From assembly GCA_002633005.1 (NCBI GenBank), contig NMRA01000027.1, forward strand, positions 125,837 through 147,950: a DNA stretch of 22,114 bases. The letters are read 5' to 3'. Source of the DNA: Phoronis australis. Its lineage: Eukaryota > Phoronida > Phoronidae. A program made the translations under genes and the position numbers. Each line of letters begins with the position of its first letter. Position 1 is the stretch's first letter. Shown here in pieces: positions 1-9,125 of this stretch. The notes beneath the pieces were generated by a model. It searched no databases, had not been told where the DNA came from, and worked only from the letters and a program-made list of their open reading frames with translations.

Positions 1-132
1 ACGGAGATTCCGCCTCCTCAGTTCAAACGTCTATTGCCAAAAAACTAACCGTTGAAAATCGATGCCCCTCCGTTCCTATTTACCATGGCCCACCATCAAT
101 AGAGGAAAGGAAAAAGAATTGACATTCAACGG
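1..132 (+). repeat. partial satellite monomer at the window edge
   Basis: The window opens at ACGGAGATTCCGCC, base 68 of the monomer if base 1 is the TTGAG start. Only the last two thirds of this copy are present. It has a local variant, TTTACCATGG, where most copies read TTCCTAGG. The array evidently continues to the left of the window. Confidence 0.93.
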
Positions 133-530
133 TTGAGTTTTCGTCAATTGGCGCAAAACCGCGCACAACTTTGCCCTACCTCGAAAAACCGAGAATTTTA
201 CGGAGATTCCGCCTCCTTAGTTCAAACGTCTATTGCTGAAAAACTCACCGTTGAAAATCGATGCTCCTCAGTTCCTAGGTCCTCTGGCCTTCCATAAGTA
301 GAGAAAAAGAAAAATAATTGACTTCCAATGGTTGAGTTTTCGTCAATTGGCGCAAAACCGCGCACAACTTTGCCCTACCTCGAAAAACCGAGAATTTTAC
401 GGAGATTCCGCCTCCTCAGTTCAAACGTCTATTGCTGAAAAACTAACCGTTGAAAATCGGAGCCCCTCCGTTCCGAGGTACTCTGGCCCTCCCTCAGTAG
501 AGGAAAAGAAAAAGAATTGACTTTCAACTG

Positions 531-729
531 TTAAGTTTTCGTCAATCGGCACAAAGCCCCGCACGACTTTGCCCTACCCCGAAAAACCGAGAATTTTACG
601 GAGATTCCGCCTCCTCAGTTCAAACGTCTATTGCTGAAAAACTAACCGTTGAAAATCGATGCTCCTCCGTTCCTAGGTCCTCTGGCCCTCCATCAGTAGA
701 GGAAAAGAAAAAGAATTGACTTTCAACGG
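531..729 (+). repeat. C-type monomer inside the homogenised block
   Basis: This copy starts TTAAGTTTTCG and carries CAATCGGCACAAAGCCCCGC where neighbours have CAATTGGCGCAAAACCGCGC. Both flanks are A type. The same variant set, preceded by CTCCCTCAGTAGAGG, reappears at 4114, suggesting transfer or duplication between the two places. Confidence 0.8.
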
Positions 730-912
730 TTGAGTTTTCGTCAATTGGCGCAAAACTGCGCACGACTTTGCCCTACCTCGAAAAACCGAGAATTTTACGG
801 AGATTCCGCCTCCTCAGTTCAAACGTCTATTGCTGAAAAACTAACCGTTGAAAATCGATGCCCCTCCGTTCCTAGGTACTCTGGCCCTCCATCAATAGAG
901 GAAAAGAAAAAG

Positions 913-945
913 AATTGACTTTCAACGGTTGAGTTTTCGTCAATT
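913..945. repeat. 7-bp dyad spanning the monomer boundary (exemplar)
   Basis: AATTGAC at 913-919 and GTCAATT at 939-945 are exact reverse complements separated by 19 bases. The dyad straddles the point where one monomer passes to the next. In B- and C-type copies the right arm is GTCAATC, leaving six pairing bases (ATTGAC/GTCAAT). Several rearrangement breakpoints fall at or beside this place: 4505, 5787, 9167 and about 21220. Confidence 0.65.
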
Positions 946-1052
946 GGCGCAAAACCGCGCACGACTTTGCCCTACCCCGAAAAACCGAGAATTTTACGGA
1001 GATTCCGCCTCCTCAGTTCAAACGTCTATTGCTGAAAAACTAACCGTTGAAA
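920..1052. repeat. 11-bp inverted repeat within one monomer (exemplar)
   Basis: TTTCAACGGTT at 920-930 is the exact reverse complement of AACCGTTGAAA at 1042-1052. The 111 bp between them hold the conserved block. The same pair occurs in most A-type copies. Some diverged copies change both arms together, for example CAACTGTT near 9750 with AACAGTTG near 9869. Others change only one arm, such as 9950 against 10068. The dyad is therefore real, but selection on pairing is not shown. Confidence 0.7.
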
Positions 1053-1178
1053 ATCGATGCCCCTCCGTTCCTAGGTCCTCTGGCCCTCCATCAGTAGAGG
1101 AAAAGAAAAAGAATTGACTTTCAACGGTTGAGTTTTCGTCAATTGGCGCAAAACCGCGCACGACTTTGCCCTACCTCG

Positions 1179-1214
1179 AAAAACCGAGAATTTTACGGAG
1201 ATTCCGCCTCCTCA
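1179..1214 (+). other. most conserved block inside the monomer
   Basis: This block runs from AAAAACCGAGAATTTTACGG to GCCTCCTCA. It is preserved, with only scattered substitutions, in A-, B- and C-type copies and in nearly every inverted copy between 6630 and 9167, where it reads GGAATCTCCGTAAAATTC. Flanking stretches, notably TTGAG/TTGGG/TTAAG and TTGGCGC/CGGCACA, differ between types. Satellites often keep a protein-binding or nucleosome-positioning box more conserved than the rest, so this is the best candidate here. No known binding motif is recognised. Confidence 0.5.
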
Positions 1215-1294
1215 GTTCAAACGTCTATTGCTGAAAAACTAACCGTTGAAAATCGATGCCCCTCCGTTCCTAGGTACTCTGGCCCTCCATCAAT

Positions 1295-1312
1295 AGAGGA
1301 AAAGAAAAAGAA
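1295..1312 (+). other. 18-base polypurine tract of the monomer (exemplar)
   Basis: AGAGGAAAAGAAAAAGAA is an uninterrupted purine run near the end of each monomer, just before TTGAC. It recurs with small changes throughout the window and as TTTTCTTTTCC in the inverted block. B-type copies have AGTAAAGGAAAAG at this place. A-rich runs spaced about 199 bp apart could affect DNA bending and nucleosome phasing; that is inference. Confidence 0.6.
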
Positions 1313-3316
1313 TTGACTTTCAACGGTTGAGTTTTCGTCAATTGGCGCAAAACCGCGCACGACTTTGCCCTACCTCGAAAAACCGAGAATTTTACGGAGA
1401 TTCCGCCTCTTCAGTTCAAACGTCTATTGCTGAAAAACTAACCGTTGAAAATCGATGCCCCTCCGTTCCTAGGTACTCTGGCCCTCCATCAATAGAGGAA
1501 AAGAAAAAGAATTGACTTTCAACGGTTGAGTTTTCGTCAATTGGCGCAAAACCGCGCACGACTTTGCCCTACCCCGAAAAACCGAGAATTTTACGGAGAT
1601 TCCGCCTCCTCAGTTCAAACGTCTATTGCTGAAAAACTAACCGTTGAAAATCGATGCCCCTCCGTTCCTAGGTACTCTGGCCCTCCATCAATAGAGGAAA
1701 AGAAAAAGAATTGACTTTCAACGGTTGAGTTTTCGTCAATTGGCGCAAAACCGCGCACGACTTTGCCCTACCTCGAAAAACCGAGAATTTTACGGAGATT
1801 CCGCCTCCTCAGTTCAAACGTCTATTGCTGAAAAACTAACCGTTGAAAATCGATGCCCCTCCGTTCCTAGGTACTCTGGCCCTCCATCAATAGAGGAAAA
1901 GAAAAAGAATTGACTTTCAACGTTTGAGTTTTCGTCAATTGGCGCAAAACGGCGCACGACTTTGCCCTACCCCGAAAAACCGAGAATTTTACGGAGATTC
2001 CGCCTCCTCAGTTCAAACGTCTATTGCTGAAAAACTAACCGTTGAAAATCGATGCCCCTCCGTTCCTAGGTACTCTGGCCCTCCATCAATAGAGGAAAAG
2101 AAAAAGAATTGACTTTCAACGGTTGAGTTTTCGTCAATTGGCGCAAAACCGCGCACGACTTTGCCCTACCTCGAAAAACCGAGAATTTTACGGAGATTCC
2201 GCCTCCTCAGTTCAAACGTCTATTGCTGAAAAACTAACCGTTGAAAATCGATGCCCCTCCGTTCCTAGGTACTCTGGCCCTCCATCAATAGAGGAAAAGA
2301 AAAAGAATTGACTTTCAACGGTTGAGTTTTCGTCAATTGGCGCAAAACCGCGCACGACTTTGCCCTACCTCGAAAAACCGAGAATTTTACGGAGATTCCG
2401 CCTCCTCAGTTCAAACGTCTATTGCTGAAAAACTAACCGTTGAAAATCGATGCCCCTCCGTTCCTAGGTACTCTGGCCCTCCATCAATAGAGGAAAAGAA
2501 AAAGAATTGACTTTCAACGGTTGAGTTTTCGTCAATTGGCGCAAAACCGCGCACGACTTTGCCCTACCCCGAAAAACCGAGAATTTTACGGAGATTCCGC
2601 CTCCTCAGTTCAAACGTCTATTGCTGAAAAACTAACCGTTGAAAATCGATGCCCCTCCGTTCCTAGGTACTCTGGCCCTCCATCAATAGAGGAAAAGAAA
2701 AAGAATTGACTTTCAACGGTTGAGTTTTCGTCAATTGGCGCAAAACCGCGCACGACTTTGCCCTACCTCGAAAAACCGAGAATTTTACGGAGATTCCGCC
2801 TCCTCAGTTCAAACGTCTATTGCTGAAAAACTAACCGTTGAAAATCGATGCCCCTCCGTTCCTAGGTACTCTGGCCCTCCATCAATAGAGGAAAAGAAAA
2901 AGAATTGACTTTCAACGGTTGAGTTTTCGTCAATTGGCGCAAAACCGCGCACGACTTTGCCCTACCCCGAAAAACCGAGAATTTTACGGAGATTCCGCCT
3001 CCTCAGTTCAAACGTCTATTGCTGAAAAACTAACCGTTGAAAATCGATGCCCCTCCGTTCCTAGGTACTCTGGCCCTCCATCAATAGAGGAAAAGAAAAA
3101 GAATTGACTTTCAACGGTTGAGTTTTCGTCAATTGGCGCAAAACCGCGCACGACTTTGCCCTACCTCGAAAAACCGAGAATTTTACGGAGATTCCGCCTC
3201 CTCAGTTCAAACGTCTATTGCTGAAAAACTAACCGTTGAAAATCGATGCCCCTCCGTTCCTAGGTACTCTGGCCCTCCATCAGTAGAGGAAAAGAAAAAC
3301 AATTGACTTTCAACGG

Positions 3317-3515
3317 TTGAGTTTTCGTCAATTGGCGCAAAACCGCGCACGACTTTGCCCTACCTCGAAAAACCGAGAATTTTAAGGAGATTCCGCCTCC
3401 TCAGTTCAAACGTCTATTGCTGAAAAACTAACCGTTGAAAATCGATGCCCCTCCGTTCCTAGGTACTCTGGCCCTCCATCAATAGAGGAAAAGAAAAAGA
3501 ATTGACTTTCAACGG
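3317..3515 (+). repeat. A-type monomer with a conserved-block substitution
   Basis: This copy has TTTTAAGGAGATTCC where the array norm is TTTTACGGAGATTCC. The change makes an in-frame TAA in the usual short open frame, so that frame is missing here. A free loss of this kind in a nearly homogeneous block agrees with the repeat being non-coding. Confidence 0.75.
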
Positions 3516-3714
3516 TTGAGTTTTCGTCAATTGGCGCAAAACCGCGCACGACTTTGCCCTACCTCGAAAAACCGAGAATTTTACGGAGATTCCGCCTCCT
3601 CAGTTCAAACGTCTATTGCTGAAAAACTAACCGTTGAAAATCGATGCCCCTCCGTTCCTAGGTACTCTGGCCCTCCATCAATAGAGGAAAAGAAAAAGAA
3701 TTGACTTTCAACGG

Positions 3715-4113
3715 TTGAGTTTTCGTCAATTGGCGCAAAACCGCGCACGACTTTGCCCTACCTCGAAAAACCGAGAATTTTACGGAGATTCCGCCTCCTC
3801 AGTTCAAACGTCTATTGCTGAAAAACTAACCGTTGAAAATCGATGCCCCTCCGTTCCTAGGTACTCTGGCCCGCCATCAAAAGAGGAAAAAGAAAAAGAA
3901 TTGAGTTTCAACGGTTGAGTTTTCGTCAATTGGCGCGAAACCGCGCACGACTTTGCCCTACCTCGAAAAACAGAGAATTTTACGGAGATTCCGCCTCCTT
4001 AGTTCAAACGTCTATTGCTGAAAAACTAACTGTTGAAAATCGATGCCCCACCGTTCCTAAGTCCTCTGGCCCTCCCTCAGTAGAGGAGAAGAAAAAGAAT
4101 TGACTTTCAACTG
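3715..4113 (+). repeat. edge of the homogenised block
   Basis: The copy at 3715 ends with an extra A in its purine tract (GAGGAAAAAGAAAAAG) and TTGAG in place of TTGAC, so the next copy starts at 3915 rather than 3914. From there rightward, substitutions accumulate: GGCGCGAAACC, AAACAGAG and AACTGTTGAAA occur within the next 130 bases. This is a practical right-hand limit for the near-identical core. Confidence 0.7.
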
Positions 4114-4312
4114 TTAAGTTTTCGTCAATCGGCACAAAGCCCCGCACGACTTTGCCCTACCCCAAAAAACCGAGAATTTTACGGAGATTCCGCCTCCTCA
4201 GTTGAAACGTGTATTGCCGGAAAACTAACCCTTGAAAATCGATGCCCCTCCGTCCCTAGGTATTCTGGCCCTCCATCAATAGAGGAAAAGAAAAAGAATT
4301 GACTTTCAAATG
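4114..4312 (+). repeat. second C-type monomer in the left block
   Basis: TTAAGTTTTCG at 4114 and CGGCACAAAGCCCCGCACG mark the C type. Local changes include CCCCAAAAAACC, GTTGAAACGTGTATTG and AACCCTTGAAA. It differs from the C copy at 531 but shares the upstream CTCCCTCAGTAGAGG context. Confidence 0.78.
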
Positions 4313-4556
4313 TTGAGTTTTCGTCAATTGGCGCAAAACCGCGCACGACTTTGCCCTACCTCGAAAAACCGAGAATTTTACGGAGATTCCGCCTCCTCAA
4401 TTCAAACGTCTATTGCCGGAAAACTAACCGTTGAAAATCGATGCCCCTCCGTTCCTAGGTATTCTGGCCCTCCGTCAATAGAGGAAAAGAAAAAGAATTG
4501 ACTTTTCTCTGGCCCTCCATCAGTAGAGGAAAAGAAAAAGAATTGACTTTCAACGG
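4313..4556 (+). repeat. monomer with a 45-bp partial duplication
   Basis: The distance to the next TTGAG is 244 bp instead of 199. At about 4505 the sequence breaks after AATTGACTTT and jumps back to CTCTGGCCCTCCATCAG, repeating the monomer tail (about 4506-4550) before going on to TTTCAACGGTTGAG. Unequal exchange or template switching between neighbouring copies explains it. Confidence 0.85.
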
Positions 4557-4954
4557 TTGAGTTTTCGTCAATTGGCGAAAAAACGCGCACGACTTTGCCC
4601 TACCCCGAAAAACCGAGAATTATACGGATATTCCGCCTCCTCAGTTCAAACGTCTATTGCTGAAAAACTGACGGTTGAAAATCGATGCCCCTCCGTTCCT
4701 AGGTACTCTGGCCCTCCATCAATAGAGGAAAAGAAACAGAATTGACTTTCAACGGTTGAGTTTTCGTCAATTGGCGCAAAACGGCGCACGCCTTTGCCCT
4801 ACCCCGAAAAACCGAGAATTTTACAGAGATTCCGCCTCCTCAGTTCAAACGTCTGTTGCTGAAAAACTAACCGTTGAAAATCGATGCTCCTCCGTTCCTA
4901 GGTACTCTGGCTCTCCATCAGTAGAGGAAAAGAAAAAAAAATGACTTTCAAATG

Positions 4955-5195
4955 TTGAGTTTTCGTCAATTGGCACAAAACCGCGCACTACTTTGCCCCA
5001 CCCCGAAAAACCGAGAATTATACGGAGATTCCGCCTGCCCAACCCCGAAAAACCGAGAATTTTACGGAGATTCCGCCTCCTCAACTCAAACGTCTATTGC
5101 CGGAAAACTAACCGTTGGAAATCGATGCCCCTCCGTCCCTAGGTACTCTGGCCCTCCATCAGTAGAGGAAAAGAAAAAAAAATGACTTTCAACGG
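4955..5195 (+). repeat. monomer with an internal 42-bp duplication
   Basis: The unit is 241 bp long. The segment CCGAAAAACCGAGAATTATA...CCGCC is followed by GCCCAACCCCGAAAAACCGAG, which repeats the conserved block at about 5044-5083. The two versions differ (TTATAC against TTTTAC), so the second half probably came from a different copy rather than simple slippage. Confidence 0.82.
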
Positions 5196-5787
5196 TCGAG
5201 TTTTCGTCAATTGTCGCAAAACCGCGCACTACTTTGCTCTACCCCGAAAAACCGAGAATTATACGGAGATTCCGCCTCCTCAGTTGAAAAGTCTATTGCT
5301 GAATAACTAACCGTTGAAAATCGATGCCCCTCCGTTCCTAGGTCCTCTGGCCCTCCATCAGTATAGGAAAATAAAAAGAATTGACTTTCAACGGTTGAGT
5401 TTTCGTCAATTGGCGCAAAACCTAGCAAGATTTTGCCCTACCTCGAAAAACCGAGAATTTTACTGAGATTCCACCTCCTCAACTCAAACGTCTATTGCCG
5501 GAAAACTAATCGTTGGAAATCGATGCCCCTCCGTTCCTAGGTACTCTGGCCAACCATCAGTAGAGGAAAAGAAAAAAAATTGACTTTCAACTTTTGAGTT
5601 TTCGTCAATTGGCGCAAAACTGCGCACGACTTTGCCCTACCCCGAAAAACCGAGAATTTTACGGAGATTCCGCCTCCTCAATTGAAACGTCTATTGCCGG
5701 AAAACTAACCGTTGAAAATCGATGCCCCTCCGTTCCTAGGTCTTCTGGCCCTCCATCAGTAGAGGAAAAGAAAAAGAATTGGCTTTC

Positions 5788-6629
5788 TGTTCTTCACACG
5801 AACGAGCCAAGTACGGCGAAGTGTGTCATCCGTCGGAAAGCGATGCAAAGGCACTCCCAAAGCGCGCGTGAGCCGATAATTACTACATCCCGGTACGCAG
5901 CAACAGTGTGGCATGTTGACTGACTAGTAAATGAAAGCGAACGACGACGGAACTTAACACAACCGAAGTAGAACAATGACTGACTCGGCAGCTCTCACAG
6001 TCAGACTATGTGAAAAGAAATTGGCGGGAAACGCTTGCCTCCTAAAACGTCACTTCCGGAAAAGCGGACGAATAATTAATAAAATTACGAAAAGCTGTAA
6101 TTAAGTGAAAAATATGCCTAGGATAACCAACCAACCTTATTTTAGCTCAAAATGACATGGAAAAAGGTTTCCTTCGCCTTTAAGTACTGCCACATTGAAC
6201 GTTCATGTTAAAAATTGTGTGTACTTTGTTATTGGTTGTGTTATGTATTGTGTGGCTTGACGTGTAACAACTGCATGCAAGGTGATTTCAATATTGCCTT
6301 CGGCTAGGTTTCACTGTTTACCTCACGGGTTGATTTTTTTATGCCTTTCTCACTTGTATCTAGTTGACCTCAGATTGATGCAGTTAAGGCCTAGTGAAAT
6401 TCGGTTGACAAAATTTGATGTCTTAGTGTTATACTTTATGATAGTTATACGAGTCCCAGGTGCAAGGGGNCTACCTAACGCAAACAAAATGTTTGAATGG
6501 ACACTTCGTTAAAAGTTTTTCAAATTGAACATGGTGTTGTATTGGACGTAACGCGAATGTGGAGAAAACATTAACGTCTTGTCTTCAAAACATGTTGCAA
6601 TATCCATTATCTTGTGTACGGTTACCTCT
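5788..6629. other. 842-bp non-satellite island between opposed arrays
   Basis: No monomer homology is visible. The first about 270 bp are CpG-containing and GC-balanced (AAGCGCGCGTGAGCC, ACGACGACGG). The remainder is AT-rich with TG-rich runs such as GTGTGTACTTTG. A short direct repeat TGACTGACT lies at 5917 and 5977. AATAAA occurs at 6078 but without context supporting a polyadenylation site. The ends are not terminal inverted repeats and I see no target-site duplication. Open frames here are 60-76 codons with non-ATG starts, so none is called. It could be a remnant of flanking unique DNA moved by inversion, or part of an unrecognised mobile element. One N lies at 6470. Confidence 0.75.
6470..6470. 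other. N in the non-satellite island
   Basis: A single undetermined base inside CAAGGGGNCTACC. It may be a one-base ambiguity or a gap placeholder; no repeat phase exists here to tell which. Confidence 0.7.
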
Positions 6630-8182
6630 CATCGATTTTCAACCTTTAATTTTCCGGCAATAGACGTTGGAATTGAGGAGGTGGAATCTCCGTAAAATTC
6701 TCGGTTTTTCGGGCTAGGGCAAAGTCGTGCGGTGTTTTGCGCCGATTGACGAAAATCCAACAGTTGAAAGTCAATGTTTTTCTTTCCCTTTACTGAAGAA
6801 GGGCCAGAGGACTTAGGAACGGAGGAGCATCGATTTTCAACGGTTAGTTTTGCGGCAATAGACGTTTGAGGTGAGGAGGCGGAATCTCTGTAAAATTCTC
6901 GGTTTTTTCGGGGTAGGGAAGAGTCGTGCGGGGTTTTACGCCGATTGACGAAAGACCAACAATTGAAAGTCAATGTTTTTTCTTTTCCCTTACTTGGGGA
7001 GGGACAGAGGACTTAGGAATGGAGGGGCATCGATTTTTAAATGTTAGTTTTCCCACAATAGACGTTTGAAGTGAGGAGGCGGAATCTCGGTAAAATTCTC
7101 AGTTTTCCGGGAAGGGCAAAGTCGTGCGGGTTTTGCACCGATTGACGAAAACCCAACCGTTGAAAGTTATGTTTTTTCTTTTCCTTTTTTGAGGGAGGGG
7201 CAGAGGACCTAGGAACGAGGGGCATCGATTTGCAACTGTTAGTTTTCCGGCAATAGACGTTTTAATTGAGGAGGCGGAATCTCCGTAAAATTCCCGGTTT
7301 TTCGGGGAAGGGCAAAGCCGTGCGCGGTTTTGCGCCGATTGGCGAGAACGTAACCCTTGAAAGTCAATTATTTTTCATTTTCTCTACTGAGGAAGCGCCA
7401 GAGGACCTAGCAACGGAGGGGCATCGATTTTCAACGTTTAGTTTTCCGGCAATAGTCGTTTGAATTGAGGAGGAGGAATCTCCGCAAAATTCTCGGTTTT
7501 TCGGGGTATGGCAAAGTCGTGCAGATTTTGCGACGATTGACGAAAGCTCAACCTTTGAAAGTATTTTTTTTCTTTTCCTATACTGAGGTAGGGTCAGAGG
7601 ACCTAGGAACGGAGGGGCATCGATTTTTAATCTTTAGTTTTCCGGCAATAGACGTTGGAAGTTAGGAGGCGGAATCTCCCTAAAATTCTCGGTTTTTCGG
7701 GGTAGGGCAAAGTCGTGCGGTGTTTTGCGCAGATTGACGAAAGACCAACAGTTGAAAGTCTTTTTTTTCTTTTCCTTTACTGGAGAAGGGCCACAGGACC
7801 TAGGAACGGAGTGGCATCGATTTTCAACTGTTACTTTTCTGGCAATAGACATTTGAATTGAGGAGGCAGAATCTCCGTAAAATTCTCGGTTTTTCGAGTT
7901 AGGGCAAAGTCGTGCGGGTTTTTGCGCCAATTGACGAAAACCCAACCGCTGAAAGTAAAGATTTTTTCGTTTCCTTTACTGACAAAGGGCCAGAGGACCT
8001 AGGAATGGAGGGGCTTCGATTTTCAACGGTTAGTTTTCCGGCAATAGGCGTTTGTAGTGAGGATGGGGAATCTCCGTAAAATTCTTGGTTTTTCGGGGTA
8101 GGGCAAAGTCGTGTGGCCTTTTGCGCCGATTGACGAAAACCGAACAGTTGAAAGTCAAGTTTTTTCTTTTCCTTTACTGAGG

Positions 8183-8183
8183 N
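8183..8183. other. N at a monomer phase break (inverted block)
   Basis: Left of the N is CTTTACTGAGG and right is CGTTTGTAGTGAGG. About 64 bases of a normal monomer are missing between them, so the N probably stands for 64 bp plus an unknown number of whole monomers. The right side resembles the sequence at 8049. Confidence 0.75.
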
Positions 8184-8828
8184 CGTTTGTAGTGAGGATG
8201 CGGAATCTCCGTAAAATTCTTGGTTTTTCGGGGAAGGGCAAAGTCGTGCGGGTTTGCGCCTATTGACGAAAACCCAACCGTTGAACCTCAAGTTTTTTTA
8301 CATTTCCTTTACTGAGGGAGGGCCAAAAGATCTAGGAAAGGAGGGTCTTCGATTTTCAACAGTTAGTTTTCCGGCAATAGACGTTTGACATGAGAAGGCG
8401 GAATCTCCGTCAAATTCTCAGTTTTTCAAGGTAGGGCAAAGTCGTGCGGGGTTTTGCGCAGATTGACGAAAACCCAACCGCTGAAAGTCAAGTTTTTTTC
8501 TTTTCCTTTACTGAGGAAGGGCCAGACGACCTAGGAAGGATGGGGCATCGATTTTCAACGGTTTGTTTTCCGGTAATAGACGGTTGTAGTGAGGAGGCGG
8601 AATGTGCGTAAAAGTCTCGGTTTTTCGAGGAAGGGCAGTCGTGCTGACTTTGCGCCGATTGACTAAAAAACAACCGTTGAAAGTCATTTTTTCTTTTTCC
8701 GTCCTGAAGGAGGGCCAGAGGACCTAGGAACGGAGGGGCATCGATTTGCAAGTGTTATTTTTCCAGCAATAGACGTTTGAACTGGGGAGGCGGAATCTCC
8801 GTAAAATTCTCGGTTTTTCGGGCTAGGG

Positions 8829-8829
8829 N
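8829..8829. other. N at a monomer phase break (inverted block)
   Basis: TTTTTCGGGCTAGGG is followed after the N by TTTCAACAGTTAG, a different phase of the monomer. The right side resembles 8355 onward (AATGAGAAGGCGG, TTTTCAAGG). This looks like a gap placeholder. Confidence 0.75.
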
Positions 8830-9125
8830 TTTCAACAGTTAGTTTTCCGGCAATAGATTTTTGAAATGAGAAGGCGGAATCTCCGTAAAATTCTTGGGTT
8901 TTCAAGGTAGGGCAAAGTCATGCGGGGTTTTGCGCCGATTGACGAAAACCCAACCGTTGAAAGTTCAATTTTTTTCCTTTTCCTCTTCTGAAGGAGGGCC
9001 AGAGGACATAGGGACGGAGGGGCATCGATTTGCACTTGTTAGTTTTCCGGCAATAGACGTTTGAACTGAGGAGGCGGAATCTCCACAAAATTCTCGGTTT
9101 TTCGGGGTAGGGCAAAGTCGTGCGG

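Larger units (their letters stand above)
1128..1326 (+). repeat. reference monomer of the satellite (A type)
   Basis: This copy reads identically, by eye, to those at 2123, 2322 and 2720, so I use it as the reference. It has 38 G and 53 C in 199 bases (45.7% GC) and 14 CpG. In order it contains: TTGAGTTTTCGTCAATT at 1128-1144; a CG-rich CCGCGCACGAC stretch; a well-conserved core at 1179-1214; AACCGTTGAAA followed by ATCGAT (a ClaI site, 1252-1257); CCTAGG (an AvrII site, 1269-1274); a purine tract at 1295-1312; and AATTGAC at 1311-1317, leading into the next copy. The length is close to one nucleosome plus linker, as in many satellites. The longest open frame starts at TTG and covers 62 codons, so I do not call it a gene. 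Confidence 0.95.
133..3117 (+). repeat. five-monomer (995-bp) higher-order repeat
   Basis: One site, base 49 of the monomer, is T in most copies (CCTACCTCG) and C in some (CCTACCCCG). C occurs at 579, 977, 1574, 1972, 2569 and 2967. The spacings are 398, 597, 398, 597 and 398, an exact T-T-C-T-C pattern over fifteen monomers, or three 995-bp units. Units 1128-2122 and 2123-3117 differ, by my reading, only near 1410, 1923 and 1951. The pattern stops at 3564, where C is expected and T is found. The call rests mainly on one site because the monomers are otherwise almost identical. Confidence 0.6.
1..5787 (+). repeat. 199-bp satellite array, left block, plus orientation
   Basis: The same unit recurs every 199 bp, for example with TTGAGTTTTCG at 133, 332, 730, 929, 1128 and 1327. 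I define plus orientation as the strand reading TTGAGTTTTCGTCAATTGGC. The block begins mid-monomer at the window edge and ends at 5787, where the expected TTGACTTTCAACGG becomes TTGGCTTTC followed by unrelated sequence. It holds about 29 copies. Most are A type: CAATTGGCGC, then AAAACCGCGCACGAC, then a TCAATAGAGG or TCAGTAGAGG end. Two C-type copies, at 531 and 4114, are embedded. Copies are nearly identical up to about 3914 and increasingly variable to the right. That pattern suggests recent homogenisation centred on, or beyond, the left edge. No long open frame, transposase or transcription signal is visible. Confidence 0.97.

Noticed and set aside
332-520. Recurrent 62-codon open frames, one per monomer, that resemble a repeated small protein
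   Set aside because: They start at TTG, not ATG, end at the TGA of AATTGAC, and shift frame each unit because 199 is not divisible by three. They are broken freely (3317 copy). The conservation is that of the DNA repeat.
1128-1150. CENP-B box-like motif around TTTTCGTCAATTGGCG
   Set aside because: TTCG is present, but the required A and the CGGG end do not fit at the correct spacing on either strand.
1295-1312. Retroviral-type polypurine tract
   Set aside because: Purine-rich but repeated every 199 bp, with no long terminal repeat, primer-binding site or polymerase frame nearby.
1-5787. CRISPR array
   Set aside because: The whole 199-bp unit is repeated without unique spacers, and no cas gene is present.
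6070-6090. AATAAA as a polyadenylation signal
   Set aside because: A single hexamer in AT-rich sequence with no supported gene upstream.
5794-6512. Small open frames of 60-76 codons in the island
   Set aside because: Starts are TTG or GTG, one includes the N, and no family features or splice context can be supported.
5788-6629. DNA transposon or MITE in the island
   Set aside because: Comparing the first and last about 35 bases shows no terminal inverted repeat and no flanking duplication.
5788-6629. tRNA or other Pol III gene
   Set aside because: No A-box/B-box pair or cloverleaf could be found by eye.
6700-6725. Telomere-like TTAGGG or TAGGG motifs (CTAGGGCAAAG)
   Set aside because: Only one short occurrence per inverted monomer, not a tandem hexamer run.
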